Positions 17,893-27,429 are shown, counted from the first letter of the stretch. The stretch: DNA of 64,000 nt from Chitinophaga niabensis (GCF_900129465.1 NZ_FSRA01000002.1:372001-436000); one strand, 5' to 3'. Translations and numbers: made by a program. Notes: generated by a model not told the origin, from the letters alone.

Positions 17893-18654
17893 TTACAAAT
17901 CCACTTCCAGCCCATCATATGCCAGTGCCATCCCCTCCGGCAGCGTGGGGTTTACTTCTGCATGCAGGCCAAGCTGGTGGCTGATGTGCGTGAAATACAC
18001 CTGGGGTATCTGTAATTCTTTTCCCAGCGCAATAGCTTCGTCCAGGGTGAAATGGGAGATATGCTGCTCCCGGCGGAGCGCATTCAGCACTAATACCTTT
18101 GAGCCTTTGATCTTTTCTTTTTCTTCCGGCGCTATGTAATTAGCATCCGTGATGTAAGTAAAATCACCGAAGCGGAAGCCCAGTACCGGCATTTTATGGT
18201 GCATCACATTGATGGGAATGAACTGCAGGCCATTGATCACAAAAGGATCGTCCATAATGGTGCGAAGGTTCATTTCCGGTATGCCGGGGTATTTAAAATC
18301 GGCGAAAGCATAAGAAAATTCACGAATGATCACATTCTGTGAAAAGTCCGATGCATAGATATCAATGGGTTGTTGCTGAAAATAATTGAATGCCCGGATG
18401 TCGTCCATCCCGGCAATATGGTCTTTATGAGAATGTGTGATCAATACGGCTTCCAGGTGTTTTACCTGTGCGCGTAACATCTGGTAACGGAAATCGGGTG
18501 TGGTATCCACTACAATATTCCCTGCGTCTGAGGCAATCAGGATGCTGCTGCGCAACCGTTTGTCGCGCGGATCATGAGATGCACATATTTTACAGGGGCA
18601 GGCAATAACCGGTACGCCTTGTGAAGTGCCCGTTCCGAGGAATGTAACTTTCAA
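17893..18654 (-). CDS. MBL-fold metallo-hydrolase, PhnP-like
   Basis: A 253-residue metallo-beta-lactamase-fold hydrolase. THSHKDH places His74, His76, Asp78 and His79 at the two-metal site, with more ligands likely in VMHHKM and THISHQ. The N-terminal CPCKICASHDPRDKRLRSS cluster is typical of the PhnP and lipoyl-transfer-like subgroup of cyclic phosphodiesterases. The substrate is unknown. The start is TTG at 18654 (MKVTFLGTGTSQG), the only position giving the conserved first strand. It begins 11 bases after the 116-residue gene. Confidence 0.8.
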   Translation of the reverse strand: MKVTFLGTGTSQGVPVIACPCKICASHDPRDKRLRSSILIASDAGNIVVDTTPDFRYQMLRAQVKHLEAVLITHSHKDHIAGMDDIRAFNYFQQQPIDIYASDFSQNVIIREFSYAFADFKYPGIPEMNLRTIMDDPFVINGLQFIPINVMHHKMPVLGFRFGDFTYITDANYIAPEEKEKIKGSKVLVLNALRREQHISHFTLDEAIALGKELQIPQVYFTHISHQLGLHAEVNPTLPEGMALAYDGLEVDL

Positions 18655-18665
18655 AACGCAGGCAA

Positions 18666-19016
18666 TTATTCTGGTGTTTCTGTTGGATTTTCTTCTGCAG
18701 GAGCGGCGGAGGTTTCTTCTGTTCCGTTGCTTTCTGCCGCATCTTCTGCATCGCGGTTATCTTTGATCTGCCGGTACAGCTTTTGTGACTCCGGCGTCAG
18801 GAAACCTTCTTCCAGGGTAATAGAAGGCAGGATGTCCATCAATGTATTGATCTTACCTTCCATGTTCAGGAATTTATTGACCACTACCACTTTCTTGTGT
18901 TCCAGTATACAGTAACCGGAATTGAAGGTGCCTTTCTCGTACCGCAGTATATACTTCGCCTCTTCAAATATCTTTTCCAGCTTCGCCAGATTGTTGGGGG
19001 TACTTTTCAGGTTCAT
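18666..19016 (-). CDS. Uncharacterised protein (116 aa) in the porX operon
   Basis: No known family is named with confidence. The first 75 residues look like a compact alpha/beta domain (EAKYILRYEKGTFNSGYCIL; KVVVVNKFLNMEGKINTL), resembling a small protein often found in this position in Bacteroidota. The last 35 residues are acidic, rich in E, A, T and P, and probably disordered. There is no signal peptide. It lies 21 bases after porX and 11 before the metallo-hydrolase, so it is co-transcribed with both. Confidence 0.7.
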   Translation of the reverse strand: MNLKSTPNNLAKLEKIFEEAKYILRYEKGTFNSGYCILEHKKVVVVNKFLNMEGKINTLMDILPSITLEEGFLTPESQKLYRQIKDNRDAEDAAESNGTEETSAAPAEENPTETPE

Positions 19017-19037
19017 GATTTCTCCTTTTTTTATCCG

Positions 19038-20591
19038 CTATTTACTCACCATCCGGGCCACCGGAACGATCATTTCTTCCAGGGAAATGCCGCCGTGCTG
19101 GAATGTATTGCGGTAATAGTTCACGAAATAATTATAATTGTTGGGATAGCAAAGATACCCGTCTTCGCGCGCAAAGATATAAGAAGAATTGACATTTGGC
19201 CTCGGCAGGCCCGCTTCCTTAGGATCACGGAAGGCCAGCACCTCTTTTGGATCGTAGTTTAAGTTGCGGCCGTGTTTATAGCGCAGATTGGTGGTGGTCT
19301 GCTTATCCCCGATCACTTTTACCGGGTTTTTCACCCTTACGCTGCCGTGGTCTGTGGCAATGATAAGGTTCACCTTTTTATCCGCTATCCGTTTTAAAGC
19401 CTGGTACAGCGGGGAATGTTCAAACCAGCTGGCTGTAATGGAACGGTAGGCAATTTCATCTGCTGCCAGTTCTTTGAGTACTTCCATCTCCGTACGGGCA
19501 TGGCTGAGCATGTCCACAAAATTATAAACGATCACATTCAGCGGAAAATCCAGCAGATTATGGATGTTATTCACCATATGCTGCCCGTCCGCATGGTTGG
19601 TCACTTTGGTATAAGAGAACCGCGGGTCCATTTTCAGGCGTGCCAGCTGCTCTTTCAGAAAATATTCTTCATGCAGGTTCTTTCCTCCCTCCTCATCATC
19701 ATTCCGCCATTCCTGGGGAAATTTGGCTTCGATATCTATGGGTAACATCCCTGCAAATATGGCATTGCGGCTATATTGCGTGGAAGTGGGGAGAATACTG
19801 TAAATAGTTTCTTCGTCTATCAGGCGGAAGGATTCTGCGAAAATAGGCTGGATCACTTTCCACTGGTCGTACCGCAGATTGTCTATCAGAATGAAGAAGT
19901 TAGGCACATTGGGGTCCAGGTTGGGCACCACTTTCTGTGCAAACAAAGTATGGCTCATAACAGGAGCATCTTTTGCTTTTGGCTGCATCCAGCTGCTGTA
20001 GTTGCGGGCAATGAACTTGGCAAATTCCGCGTTGGCTTCAGCTTTCTGGGAATGCAGTATTTCCATCATTTCCGGGCTGTCGCTTTTGCTCATTTCCATT
20101 TCCCAGTACACCAGCTTTTTATAGATCTCGGCCCATTCGGCATGGTCCGGGTTATCGTTCAGGGCCATGAACAAAGTGCGAAACTGCTGCTGATAGGCCG
20201 TGGTGGTCTTTTCAGCCACCAGCCTTTTATTGTCTATGATCTTTTTAAGGGAAAGCAATACCTGGTTCGGGTTCACGGGTTTGATCAGGTAATCCGTGAT
20301 CTGGGAGCCAATGGCATCGTCCATCACGTTCTCCGCCTCATTCTTCGTGATCATCACGATGGGGATCTGCTGGTTGATCTCCTTGATCTTACCCAAAGTT
20401 TCCAGGCCGGTGATCCCGGGCATGGATTCGTCGAGCAGCACTACATCTACGATATTTTCTTTGAGGAACTCCAGGGCATCATAGCCGTTTGTGAGGGCGG
20501 AAACTTTATAGCCTTTGTTTTCGAGGAAAATGATCTGCGATTTCAAAGATTCTATTTCATCATCTACCCAGAGTATGTTGATTTGGTTCAT
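19038..20591 (-). CDS. porX: PorX: response regulator with PglZ domain, type IX secretion regulator
   Basis: A 517-residue protein. Residues 1-120 form a response-regulator receiver domain with acidic residues Asp10-Asp11 and phospho-acceptor Asp54 (LLDESMPG). A helical linker follows, and residues about 200-517 form a PglZ/alkaline-phosphatase-like domain (ILIDNLRYDQW; TDHGSVRV; HADGQHM). This architecture and length match PorX, which with the kinase PorY and a sigma factor controls type IX secretion genes; the PglZ part is reported to cleave oligonucleotides. The start at 20591 (MNQINILWVDDE) is preferred over 20633 as it fits the family N-terminus. PorY is not in the window. Confidence 0.92.
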   Translation of the reverse strand: MNQINILWVDDEIESLKSQIIFLENKGYKVSALTNGYDALEFLKENIVDVVLLDESMPGITGLETLGKIKEINQQIPIVMITKNEAENVMDDAIGSQITDYLIKPVNPNQVLLSLKKIIDNKRLVAEKTTTAYQQQFRTLFMALNDNPDHAEWAEIYKKLVYWEMEMSKSDSPEMMEILHSQKAEANAEFAKFIARNYSSWMQPKAKDAPVMSHTLFAQKVVPNLDPNVPNFFILIDNLRYDQWKVIQPIFAESFRLIDEETIYSILPTSTQYSRNAIFAGMLPIDIEAKFPQEWRNDDEEGGKNLHEEYFLKEQLARLKMDPRFSYTKVTNHADGQHMVNNIHNLLDFPLNVIVYNFVDMLSHARTEMEVLKELAADEIAYRSITASWFEHSPLYQALKRIADKKVNLIIATDHGSVRVKNPVKVIGDKQTTTNLRYKHGRNLNYDPKEVLAFRDPKEAGLPRPNVNSSYIFAREDGYLCYPNNYNYFVNYYRNTFQHGGISLEEMIVPVARMVSK

Positions 20592-20791
20592 GTAGCTTTT
20601 TTGGTACTGCTTAAAATTACCACTATCTGTCAAAAATCATTCCTCCAAAATATGGCAATCTCCAACAATTTGTTAAAAAATAGGGAAAGGTAGCTGGTTT
20701 GATGGGGGAACAGCAAGCGAGCCGCGTCTATTTAGTAAATTACAGACTGTCACATAATACCTTTCTACCGGAAAAGTTACATCCAAATCTG

Positions 20792-20799
20792 TAGCTTTG
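20792..20799 (+). promoter_or_regulatory. Candidate promoter, -7 box, of the HD-domain gene
   Basis: TAGCTTTG matches TAnnTTTG exactly, 25 bases upstream of the ATG. That distance is close to those seen at ald, ruvB and pdxA here. No clear TTTG is found at -33. Confidence 0.5.
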
Positions 20800-20824
20800 C
20801 ACCGATAGTTTTTAAAACATCCGA

Positions 20825-22051
20825 ATGACTGACCGCAAACGAAAGATTGTGAACGACCCTGTCCACGGGTTCATTACCATCGATCATCCATTGATATTCA
20901 GCATTATCTCTCATCCCTGTTACCAGCGATTACGCCGGATCCACCAGATGGCAATGGCGCACCTGGTGTACCCCGGAGCTATGCATACCCGCTTTCATCA
21001 CAGTATGGGCGCTTACCATTTGATGAGCTGCGCCCTCACCGAACTTAAGGCTAAAGGGGTGGATATTACGGAAGAAGAGGAAGTTGCCGCTAAAATGGCC
21101 ATATTATTGCATGACATAGGACACGGTCCTTACTCCCATGCTTTAGAGCATACCCTCGTGGAAGGCGTATCACATGAAGAGATCTCTCAATTGTTAATGC
21201 AGCGCCTGAACCGGGAAATGAACGGAGCACTGGACCTCACATTAAAGATCTTTAACGACAAGTATCATAAAAAATTCCTGCATCAATTGGTTTCCAGCCA
21301 GTTGGATGTAGATAGATTAGATTACCTCAGCAGGGACAGCTTTTATACAGGAGTTTCCGAAGGGGTGATCAGCTACGACAGGATCATAAAAATGCTCACC
21401 GTATATAATGGTGAGCTGATGGTAGAAGAGAAAGGCATTAATTCCATAGAAAAGTTCATCGTTGCCCGCAGGCTGATGTACTGGCAGGTGTACCTTCACA
21501 AAACCGTATTAAGTGCGGAAAACATGCTGGTACAGATCCTTCACCGGGCTAAATCACTGGCTATCAAGGGAGAAGAACTTTTTTGCTCGCCGGCCCTTCA
21601 CTATTTCTTATATAATAAGATAGGCAGGGTGGAATTTGAGGGGGATGAAAAATGCCTTACAAAATTCTGTTTATTAGATGACTATGATATTATGGGGGCC
21701 ATTAAAGTATGGTGCCAACACCCGGATAAGGTCCTGAGCCTGCTATGCCAATGGCTGGTAAACAGGGAGTTATTCAAAGTCACCCTCAGCAATGAGCCAT
21801 TTGACGCCAGCCGGGTGGAAGATCTGAAAGAAAAAGTGAAGCAAAGGTGGGATTTGACCAATGAAGAGGCAGAATACCTGGTATTTACGGATACTGCCAG
21901 TCTAAAAGCCTATGACTCAATCGATGAAAAGATCAATATTCTATTTAAAGATGGCACCGTGAGAGATATTTCTTCGGTAGATAATGCCCTTGTGTCGCAA
22001 ACATTGGCACGACCGATAAAAAAATTCTACATTTGTCATCCAAAATTCTAG
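20825..22051 (+). CDS. HD-domain phosphohydrolase, dGTPase/SAMHD1-like
   Basis: A 408-residue HD-superfamily protein. The metal site is drawn by His59 (RFHHSMG), the His96-Asp97 pair (LLHDIGHGPYSH) and Asp161 (QLDVDRLDYL). The N-terminus (NDPVHGFITIDHPL; YQRLRRIHQM) is typical of HD proteins related to dNTP triphosphohydrolases, so nucleotide hydrolysis is likely, but substrate and partner are unknown. The C-terminal 150 residues are less conserved. The gene opens an 11-gene plus-strand run, and lpxD follows 91 bases later. Confidence 0.85.
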   Translation: MTDRKRKIVNDPVHGFITIDHPLIFSIISHPCYQRLRRIHQMAMAHLVYPGAMHTRFHHSMGAYHLMSCALTELKAKGVDITEEEEVAAKMAILLHDIGHGPYSHALEHTLVEGVSHEEISQLLMQRLNREMNGALDLTLKIFNDKYHKKFLHQLVSSQLDVDRLDYLSRDSFYTGVSEGVISYDRIIKMLTVYNGELMVEEKGINSIEKFIVARRLMYWQVYLHKTVLSAENMLVQILHRAKSLAIKGEELFCSPALHYFLYNKIGRVEFEGDEKCLTKFCLLDDYDIMGAIKVWCQHPDKVLSLLCQWLVNRELFKVTLSNEPFDASRVEDLKEKVKQRWDLTNEEAEYLVFTDTASLKAYDSIDEKINILFKDGTVRDISSVDNALVSQTLARPIKKFYICHPKF

Positions 22052-22142
22052 GCTAACAACGTTTTATACGAACTTAACATGTTATCGAATCTATTCATAT
22101 TAAGCGTAGGCAGCCGGAACGGTAACATTTCAATTATTAACT

Positions 22143-23198
22143 ATGCAATTTAGCGCATTACAGCTGGCTACCATCCTGAATGGGAAGCTGGAAGGAGACC
22201 CGGAAGTGAAGGTGCACAATATCGCCAAGATCGAAGAGGCAGGGGATGGCATGCTGAGTTTTATTGCCAATCCCAAATATGAGGAATTCCTTTACACAAC
22301 CCAGGCGTCTATCCTGGTGGTAAACGATTCCCTGGAGATCGAAGGCACTATTAAGCCCACACTGATCAGGGTAAAGGATGCTTACAGCTCCTTTGCGTTG
22401 CTGCTGGAGAAATACCAGCAAATGGTAGGTGCTGGTGCAAAAACCGGCATTCAGCAACCATCCCACGTGCCTGCTACCGTTAAAATGGGGCAGAACGTGT
22501 TCATTGGCGCTTTTGCTTACCTCGGCGAAAACGTAGTGCTTGGAGATAATGTGAAGATCTACCCCGGCGTATACCTGGGAGACAATGTGAAGATCAATAG
22601 TGGCTCCGTACTTTACCCCGGTGTAAAGGTCTATGATAATTGCGTACTGGGTAACCGTGTGATCCTGCATGCAGGTTGTGTAATAGGCGGTGATGGATTT
22701 GGATTCGCTCCCCAGGCAGATGGTACTTATAAAAAAGTACCACAGGTGGGCAACGTAGTGATCCACGACGATGTAGAAATTGGCGCCAATACTACTATAG
22801 ACAGGGCCACCATGGGTTCTACCATTATTCATTCAGGCGTAAAGCTGGATAACCTCATCCAGATAGCTCATAACGTGGAAATAGGCAGCAGCACTGTAAT
22901 TGCTGCACAAACAGGCGTTTCCGGAAGTACCAAGATCGGTAAGAATTGTGTGATCGGAGGGCAGGTTGGCATTGTTGGGCACATCCAGATTGCGGATGGC
23001 ACAAAGATCAATGCGCAAAGCGGCCTTTCTAAATCAATAACCTCTCCCAACACGTCTTTGACCGGTTCCCCGGCATATGATTATAAAAGTTCACTGAAAA
23101 GTCAGGCAATTTTTAGAAATTTGCCCGATCTTGAAAAGCGGGTGAAGGAGTTGGAGGAGATGGTGAAACAACTGTTATCTGAAAAAGAAGGGGTATAA
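22143..23198 (+). CDS. lpxD: UDP-3-O-(3-hydroxyacyl)glucosamine N-acyltransferase
   Basis: This 351-residue enzyme makes UDP-2,3-diacylglucosamine, the third step of lipid A synthesis. An N-terminal domain (1-100) is followed by left-handed beta-helix hexapeptide repeats (about 105-320; IGAFAYLGENVVLGDNVKIY and onward). The catalytic base is His243 (IQIAHNVEIG), matching His239 of E. coli LpxD. The C-terminal coiled coil (KRVKELEEMVKQL) is typical of the trimer. It belongs to the lpxD-lpxC/fabZ-lpxA unit. Confidence 0.95.
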   Translation: MQFSALQLATILNGKLEGDPEVKVHNIAKIEEAGDGMLSFIANPKYEEFLYTTQASILVVNDSLEIEGTIKPTLIRVKDAYSSFALLLEKYQQMVGAGAKTGIQQPSHVPATVKMGQNVFIGAFAYLGENVVLGDNVKIYPGVYLGDNVKINSGSVLYPGVKVYDNCVLGNRVILHAGCVIGGDGFGFAPQADGTYKKVPQVGNVVIHDDVEIGANTTIDRATMGSTIIHSGVKLDNLIQIAHNVEIGSSTVIAAQTGVSGSTKIGKNCVIGGQVGIVGHIQIADGTKINAQSGLSKSITSPNTSLTGSPAYDYKSSLKSQAIFRNLPDLEKRVKELEEMVKQLLSEKEGV

Positions 23199-23243
23199 CC
23201 ACGTTAGTTAGGAGATTTTAAACGCACTGAATACGAGCTTATA

Positions 23244-24656
23244 ATGATGGAAAATCAGCAGCAGAACCAACAAACCCTAAAAGGCCCCGTAACCATTTCG
23301 GGTGTTGGTTTGCATACAGGATCGCACGTGAATATGACCCTTAAGCCGGCTATGCCCGGCTTTGGTATTAAATTCCAACGCATTGACCTTCCGGATCAAC
23401 CGATCGTGAAAGCTGATGTGGATTATGTGGTAGATACTGCCCGGGGTACAACACTGGAGCATAATGGCGCCCGTGTAAGCACTGTGGAACACATCCTGGC
23501 TGCTCTCGTAGGTATGGGTGTAGATAACGTACTGATAGAACTGAACGGTCCCGAGATCCCCATCATGGATGGAAGCTCCATGCCCTTTATTGAGATCATA
23601 GAAGAAGTAGGCATACAGGAACAGGATGCTAAAAAGGTATATTACTCCATCGATACCAATATCAACTATTATGATGATGTAAAGAAGGTAGAAATGGTAG
23701 CCCTCCCTGCTATTGACTATCGCATCACTGCACTGATAGACTTCAACTCCCAGGTACTGGGTACCCAGCACGCCAATCTTAAAAGCCTGGCTGATTTCAA
23801 AAAGGAAATAGCACCCTGCCGCACTTTCGTTTTCCTGCATGAACTGGAATACCTGCTCGCAAATAACCTAATCAAAGGCGGAGACATCAACAACGCCATT
23901 GTTGTGGTAGATAAGCAAATGACAGAAGCAGAACTGGCCCGCCTGGCTACTGCTTTTGGACGTGATACGATCTCTGTACAAAGAGAAGGTATCCTCAACA
24001 ACGCACAACTGCACTTCCCCAATGAACCGGCCCGCCATAAGCTGCTGGACATTGTGGGAGATCTTGCCCTGATCGGTTTCCCTATCAAGGCACATATCAT
24101 TGCTAACCGTCCCGGTCATGCCTCCAATGTGGAGTTTGCCCGGAAGATCAAAGCATACATCAAAAAGAACAAGCACAATAAGGACGTTCCTATTTACGAT
24201 CCTAATCAACCTGCTATCTTTGATATCCGCCGTATCGAAAAAACCTTGCCCCACCGCTACCCTATGCTGTTGGTAGACAAGATCATTGAACTGAGCGACA
24301 CCCGTGTGGTTGGTATCAAGAATGTTACTTTTAACGAACATTTTTTCCAGGGGCACTTTCCCGGAAATCCCGTGATGCCGGGTGTATTGCAATGTGAGGC
24401 GCTGGCACAGGTGGGTGGTATCCTGGCACTGAACCCTTTACCGGACCCGGAAAACTATGATACCTATTTTCTGAAGATCGATAATTGTAAATTCAAACAA
24501 AAGGTATTACCCGGTGATACCATGATCCTGAAGATGGAGCTGTTAAGCCCCATCCGCAGAGGTCTCGTTGAAATGCGCGGTACGGTATTCATTGGCAACA
24601 AAGTAGCTACAGAAGCTGACATGGTTGCCCAAATTGTTAAACGCGAAGGAAAATAA
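23244..24656 (+). CDS. lpxC/fabZ: Bifunctional UDP-3-O-acyl-GlcNAc deacetylase / 3-hydroxyacyl-ACP dehydratase
   Basis: This 470-residue fusion is characteristic of Bacteroidota. Residues 1-310 are LpxC, the zinc deacetylase that commits to lipid A, with His83 (STVEHILAAL) and the RPGHASNVEFARK stretch. After a short charged linker, residues about 325-470 are FabZ, with LPHRYPMLLVDKI, catalytic His371 (GHFPGNPVMPG) and Glu385 (QCEALAQ). The fusion couples lipid A commitment to fatty acid synthesis in one chain. The chosen start is ATG 23244; 23247 is equally possible. lpxA starts 4 bases after the stop. Confidence 0.96.
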   Translation: MMENQQQNQQTLKGPVTISGVGLHTGSHVNMTLKPAMPGFGIKFQRIDLPDQPIVKADVDYVVDTARGTTLEHNGARVSTVEHILAALVGMGVDNVLIELNGPEIPIMDGSSMPFIEIIEEVGIQEQDAKKVYYSIDTNINYYDDVKKVEMVALPAIDYRITALIDFNSQVLGTQHANLKSLADFKKEIAPCRTFVFLHELEYLLANNLIKGGDINNAIVVVDKQMTEAELARLATAFGRDTISVQREGILNNAQLHFPNEPARHKLLDIVGDLALIGFPIKAHIIANRPGHASNVEFARKIKAYIKKNKHNKDVPIYDPNQPAIFDIRRIEKTLPHRYPMLLVDKIIELSDTRVVGIKNVTFNEHFFQGHFPGNPVMPGVLQCEALAQVGGILALNPLPDPENYDTYFLKIDNCKFKQKVLPGDTMILKMELLSPIRRGLVEMRGTVFIGNKVATEADMVAQIVKREGK

Positions 24657-24660
24657 CAGC

Positions 24661-25461
24661 ATGATTCATCCGCTCACTTACATTCATCCGGACGCCAAAG
24701 TTGCGCCCAATGTAAAGATCGATCCGTTTACCGTTATTCATAAGAATGTTGAGATCGGGGAAGGCACCTGGATCGGCTCCAATGTGACCATCATGGAAGG
24801 CGCCCGCATTGGCAAAAACTGCCGCATCTTCCCCGGAGCTGTTATCTCTGCCATTCCACAGGACCTCAAATTTGAAGGCGAGGACACCAGTGTGGAAATA
24901 GGAAATAATACTACTATCCGCGAATATGTAACCATTAACCGTGGTACAAAAGATCGTTTGAAGACCATCATCGGAAACAACTGCCTGATCATGGCTTACA
25001 GCCATATTGCGCACGATTGCCATGTTGGTAACAATTGCGTTTTCTCTAACAATACTACCCTGGCAGGGCATATCACCGTAGGTGACCATGTTGTGCTGGC
25101 TGGTATGGTGGCTGTTCAGCAGTTCTGTAAAATAGGCAACCATGCTTTTGTAACCGGCGGTTCGCTGGTCCGCAAAGATGTGCCCCCCTATGTTAAAGCT
25201 GCCCGCGAACCGCTCTCCTATGTGGGTGTAAATTCCGTAGGTCTGAAACGCAGAGGTTTTACCCTTGAAAAGATCAATCACATCCTGGATATCTATCGTA
25301 TCCTCTTCGTAAAAGGAAACAATATTTCCAAAGCTATCCGTATCATAGAAGCCGAATTCCCGGCCACAGATGAAAGAGATGAAATACTCTCCTTCATCCG
25401 CGATTCAGGCCGCGGCATTATGAGAGGATATAGTACAAGGGCAAATGACGATCTCGCTTAA
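24661..25461 (+). CDS. lpxA: UDP-N-acetylglucosamine acyltransferase
   Basis: This 266-residue enzyme catalyses the first lipid A step. It is almost entirely a left-handed beta-helix of hexapeptide repeats (MIHPLTYIHPDAKVAPNVKI). The active-site His118 lies in SHIAHDCHVG, aligned with His125 of E. coli LpxA. The start at 24661 is chosen over an upstream in-frame ATG at 24625, because the extra residues lie inside lpxC/fabZ and the protein begins exactly as the family does. The 3' end overlaps the ABC ATPase gene by 17 bases. Confidence 0.95.
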   Translation: MIHPLTYIHPDAKVAPNVKIDPFTVIHKNVEIGEGTWIGSNVTIMEGARIGKNCRIFPGAVISAIPQDLKFEGEDTSVEIGNNTTIREYVTINRGTKDRLKTIIGNNCLIMAYSHIAHDCHVGNNCVFSNNTTLAGHITVGDHVVLAGMVAVQQFCKIGNHAFVTGGSLVRKDVPPYVKAAREPLSYVGVNSVGLKRRGFTLEKINHILDIYRILFVKGNNISKAIRIIEAEFPATDERDEILSFIRDSGRGIMRGYSTRANDDLA

Positions 25462-26065
25462 CCAGGTAGGAAAGCGATATAATTACGACTGGATCTTCCG
25501 TCGTTTCTCCTTTACATTTACCGGTACTGGACATTACGCCATACTTGGGGCCAACGGTTCCGGTAAATCTACTTTGCTCCAGATCATCAGCGGCCATCAC
25601 CATCACAGTGAAGGCAGTATAGCATATCAATCAGCAGAAGGGAAAACCCTCCCGCAGGACCAGTTCTTCCGCCATAGCGCCATTGTAGCACCTTACCTGG
25701 AGCTGGTGGAAGAATTCACCCTGGAAGAATGTTTCGGGTTCCATCTCCATTTCAAATCTTTTCTCCCCGGCTTAACACCAAAAGAAATTGCCCAAACCGT
25801 TGGCCTGGAAAAAGCCTGGCGCAAACAGGTGCGCAATTTTTCTTCCGGCATGAAACAACGGGCAAGGCTGGCCCTCGCCATTTTTTCAGACGTTCCCGTA
25901 CTCCTGCTGGATGAGCCATGCACCAACCTGGATGCAGATGGCGTAAGCCTTTATCAGCAACTGATCAGTAAGTATTGCAGCAACCGTATGGTGATCGTGA
26001 GCTCAAACGAAGAAGCAGAATACGGTTTTTGTAAAGAAAGAATTCATATTACAGACTATAAGTAG
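25445..26065 (+). CDS. ABC transporter ATP-binding protein
   Basis: A 206-residue ABC ATPase with Walker A GANGSGKS at 35-42, signature SSGMKQR (about 133-139) and Walker B LLLDEP at 153-158. It carries no membrane segment, and no permease gene lies next to it, so it needs a partner encoded elsewhere. It overlaps lpxA by 17 bases, which couples the two. Link to lipid A or phospholipid transport is only suggested by that position. Confidence 0.85.
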   Translation: MTISLNQVGKRYNYDWIFRRFSFTFTGTGHYAILGANGSGKSTLLQIISGHHHHSEGSIAYQSAEGKTLPQDQFFRHSAIVAPYLELVEEFTLEECFGFHLHFKSFLPGLTPKEIAQTVGLEKAWRKQVRNFSSGMKQRARLALAIFSDVPVLLLDEPCTNLDADGVSLYQQLISKYCSNRMVIVSSNEEAEYGFCKERIHITDYK

Positions 26066-26121
26066 TGCCTCGCAAATGGTATTTTGCAGGCGGATTTTTA
26101 ATTCATGTAACTGCACAACCT

Positions 26122-27429
26122 ATGAGCTTGCCGAACAAAAAAGTCATTAATGGATGGGCCATGTACGATTGGGCCAATTCCGTGTACAACCTGGTGATCA
26201 CCACCACCTTCTTCCCAATATATTTTATTGGTGTAACGGAGGCCAGATTCGGTGGAGACATTGTCAGCTTCTTCGGATATTCCATCAAGAATTCCGTATT
26301 GTTCGACTATGCGCTGTCTTTTGCTTACCTCCTGATTGCCATCAGTCTTCCTATCCTATCCTCAATTGCAGATACACGTGGTAATAAAAAGAATTTCCTC
26401 CGGTTCTTCTGTTATGTAGGTGCTATCTCCTGCGGAGCATTGTACTTCTTCACAAAAGATACTATTGAATACGGTACTATCTGTTTTATTCTGGCTGCCA
26501 TCGGGTATTGCGGCGGGCTCGTGTTCTACAACTCCTATCTTCCTGAAATAGCGCCCGTAGAGTATCGCGACAGGGTGAGCGCCCGTGGTTACTCCTTTGG
26601 ATATATTGGCAGTGTGCTGCTACAATTGATCGGGTTTGCCATTGTATTGATCAAACCCTTGGGAATAGATGATGCGATGGCCGTACGGATCACTTTTCTG
26701 CTCGTAGGGCTATGGTGGCTGGGTTTCGCACAGATCACATTTAAACGCCTGCCCAGATCCATGCCTACTGTAGATCAGCATTCCAAAAACGTATTTACGG
26801 AAGGATTCATTGAACTGAAGAAAGTATATGCACAGGTACGCGTAATGCCGGTACTGAAAAGATATTTACGCGCCTTCTTCTTTTACAGCATGGGCGTACA
26901 GACCGTAATGATGGTAGCCACCATTTTTGCAAGCAAAGAACTAAAAATGGAAAGCAGCAACCTGATTGCCTGCGTGGTACTGATCCAGCTCGTAGCTATA
27001 CTTGGTGCATGGGGCATGGCCCGGTTATCTGAAAGATATGGTAACTTCAATGTATTGATCTTAACCGTACTGCTGTGGATAGGAGTTTGCTTATGTGCTT
27101 ATTTCGTTCAAACAGAAATGCAATTCTATCTTTTAGCCGTATTGGTAGGCCTGGTGATGGGAGGTATTCAATCGCTCAGCCGTTCTACTTATGCAAAGCT
27201 GATCCCGGAAACAAAGGATACCACTTCCTTCTTCAGTTACTACGATGTAACGGAAAAGTTCGCGATCGTAATTGGCCTGTTCAGCTTTGGCTGGATAGAC
27301 CATATTTCCGGCAACATGCGCAACTCCGTACTGGTACTGATAGGCTTTTTCTCCATCGGGCTTATCTGGCTTTTTTCTGCTTTAGATAAACAACGTAGAT
27401 TAGCAAAACATGAAGCTTCACACAATTAA
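26122..27429 (+). CDS. MFS transporter, UMF1/Atg22-like
   Basis: A 435-residue membrane protein with about 12 hydrophobic segments. The opening INGWAMYDWANSVYNLVITT is characteristic of the UMF1/Atg22-like MFS group, whose members move small solutes; the substrate is unknown. The start at 26122 (MSLPNKKV) fits the family. A GTG start at 26065 would add 19 residues and overlap the previous stop. The last 20 bases overlap the metallo-hydrolase gene. Confidence 0.85.
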   Translation: MSLPNKKVINGWAMYDWANSVYNLVITTTFFPIYFIGVTEARFGGDIVSFFGYSIKNSVLFDYALSFAYLLIAISLPILSSIADTRGNKKNFLRFFCYVGAISCGALYFFTKDTIEYGTICFILAAIGYCGGLVFYNSYLPEIAPVEYRDRVSARGYSFGYIGSVLLQLIGFAIVLIKPLGIDDAMAVRITFLLVGLWWLGFAQITFKRLPRSMPTVDQHSKNVFTEGFIELKKVYAQVRVMPVLKRYLRAFFFYSMGVQTVMMVATIFASKELKMESSNLIACVVLIQLVAILGAWGMARLSERYGNFNVLILTVLLWIGVCLCAYFVQTEMQFYLLAVLVGLVMGGIQSLSRSTYAKLIPETKDTTSFFSYYDVTEKFAIVIGLFSFGWIDHISGNMRNSVLVLIGFFSIGLIWLFSALDKQRRLAKHEASHN

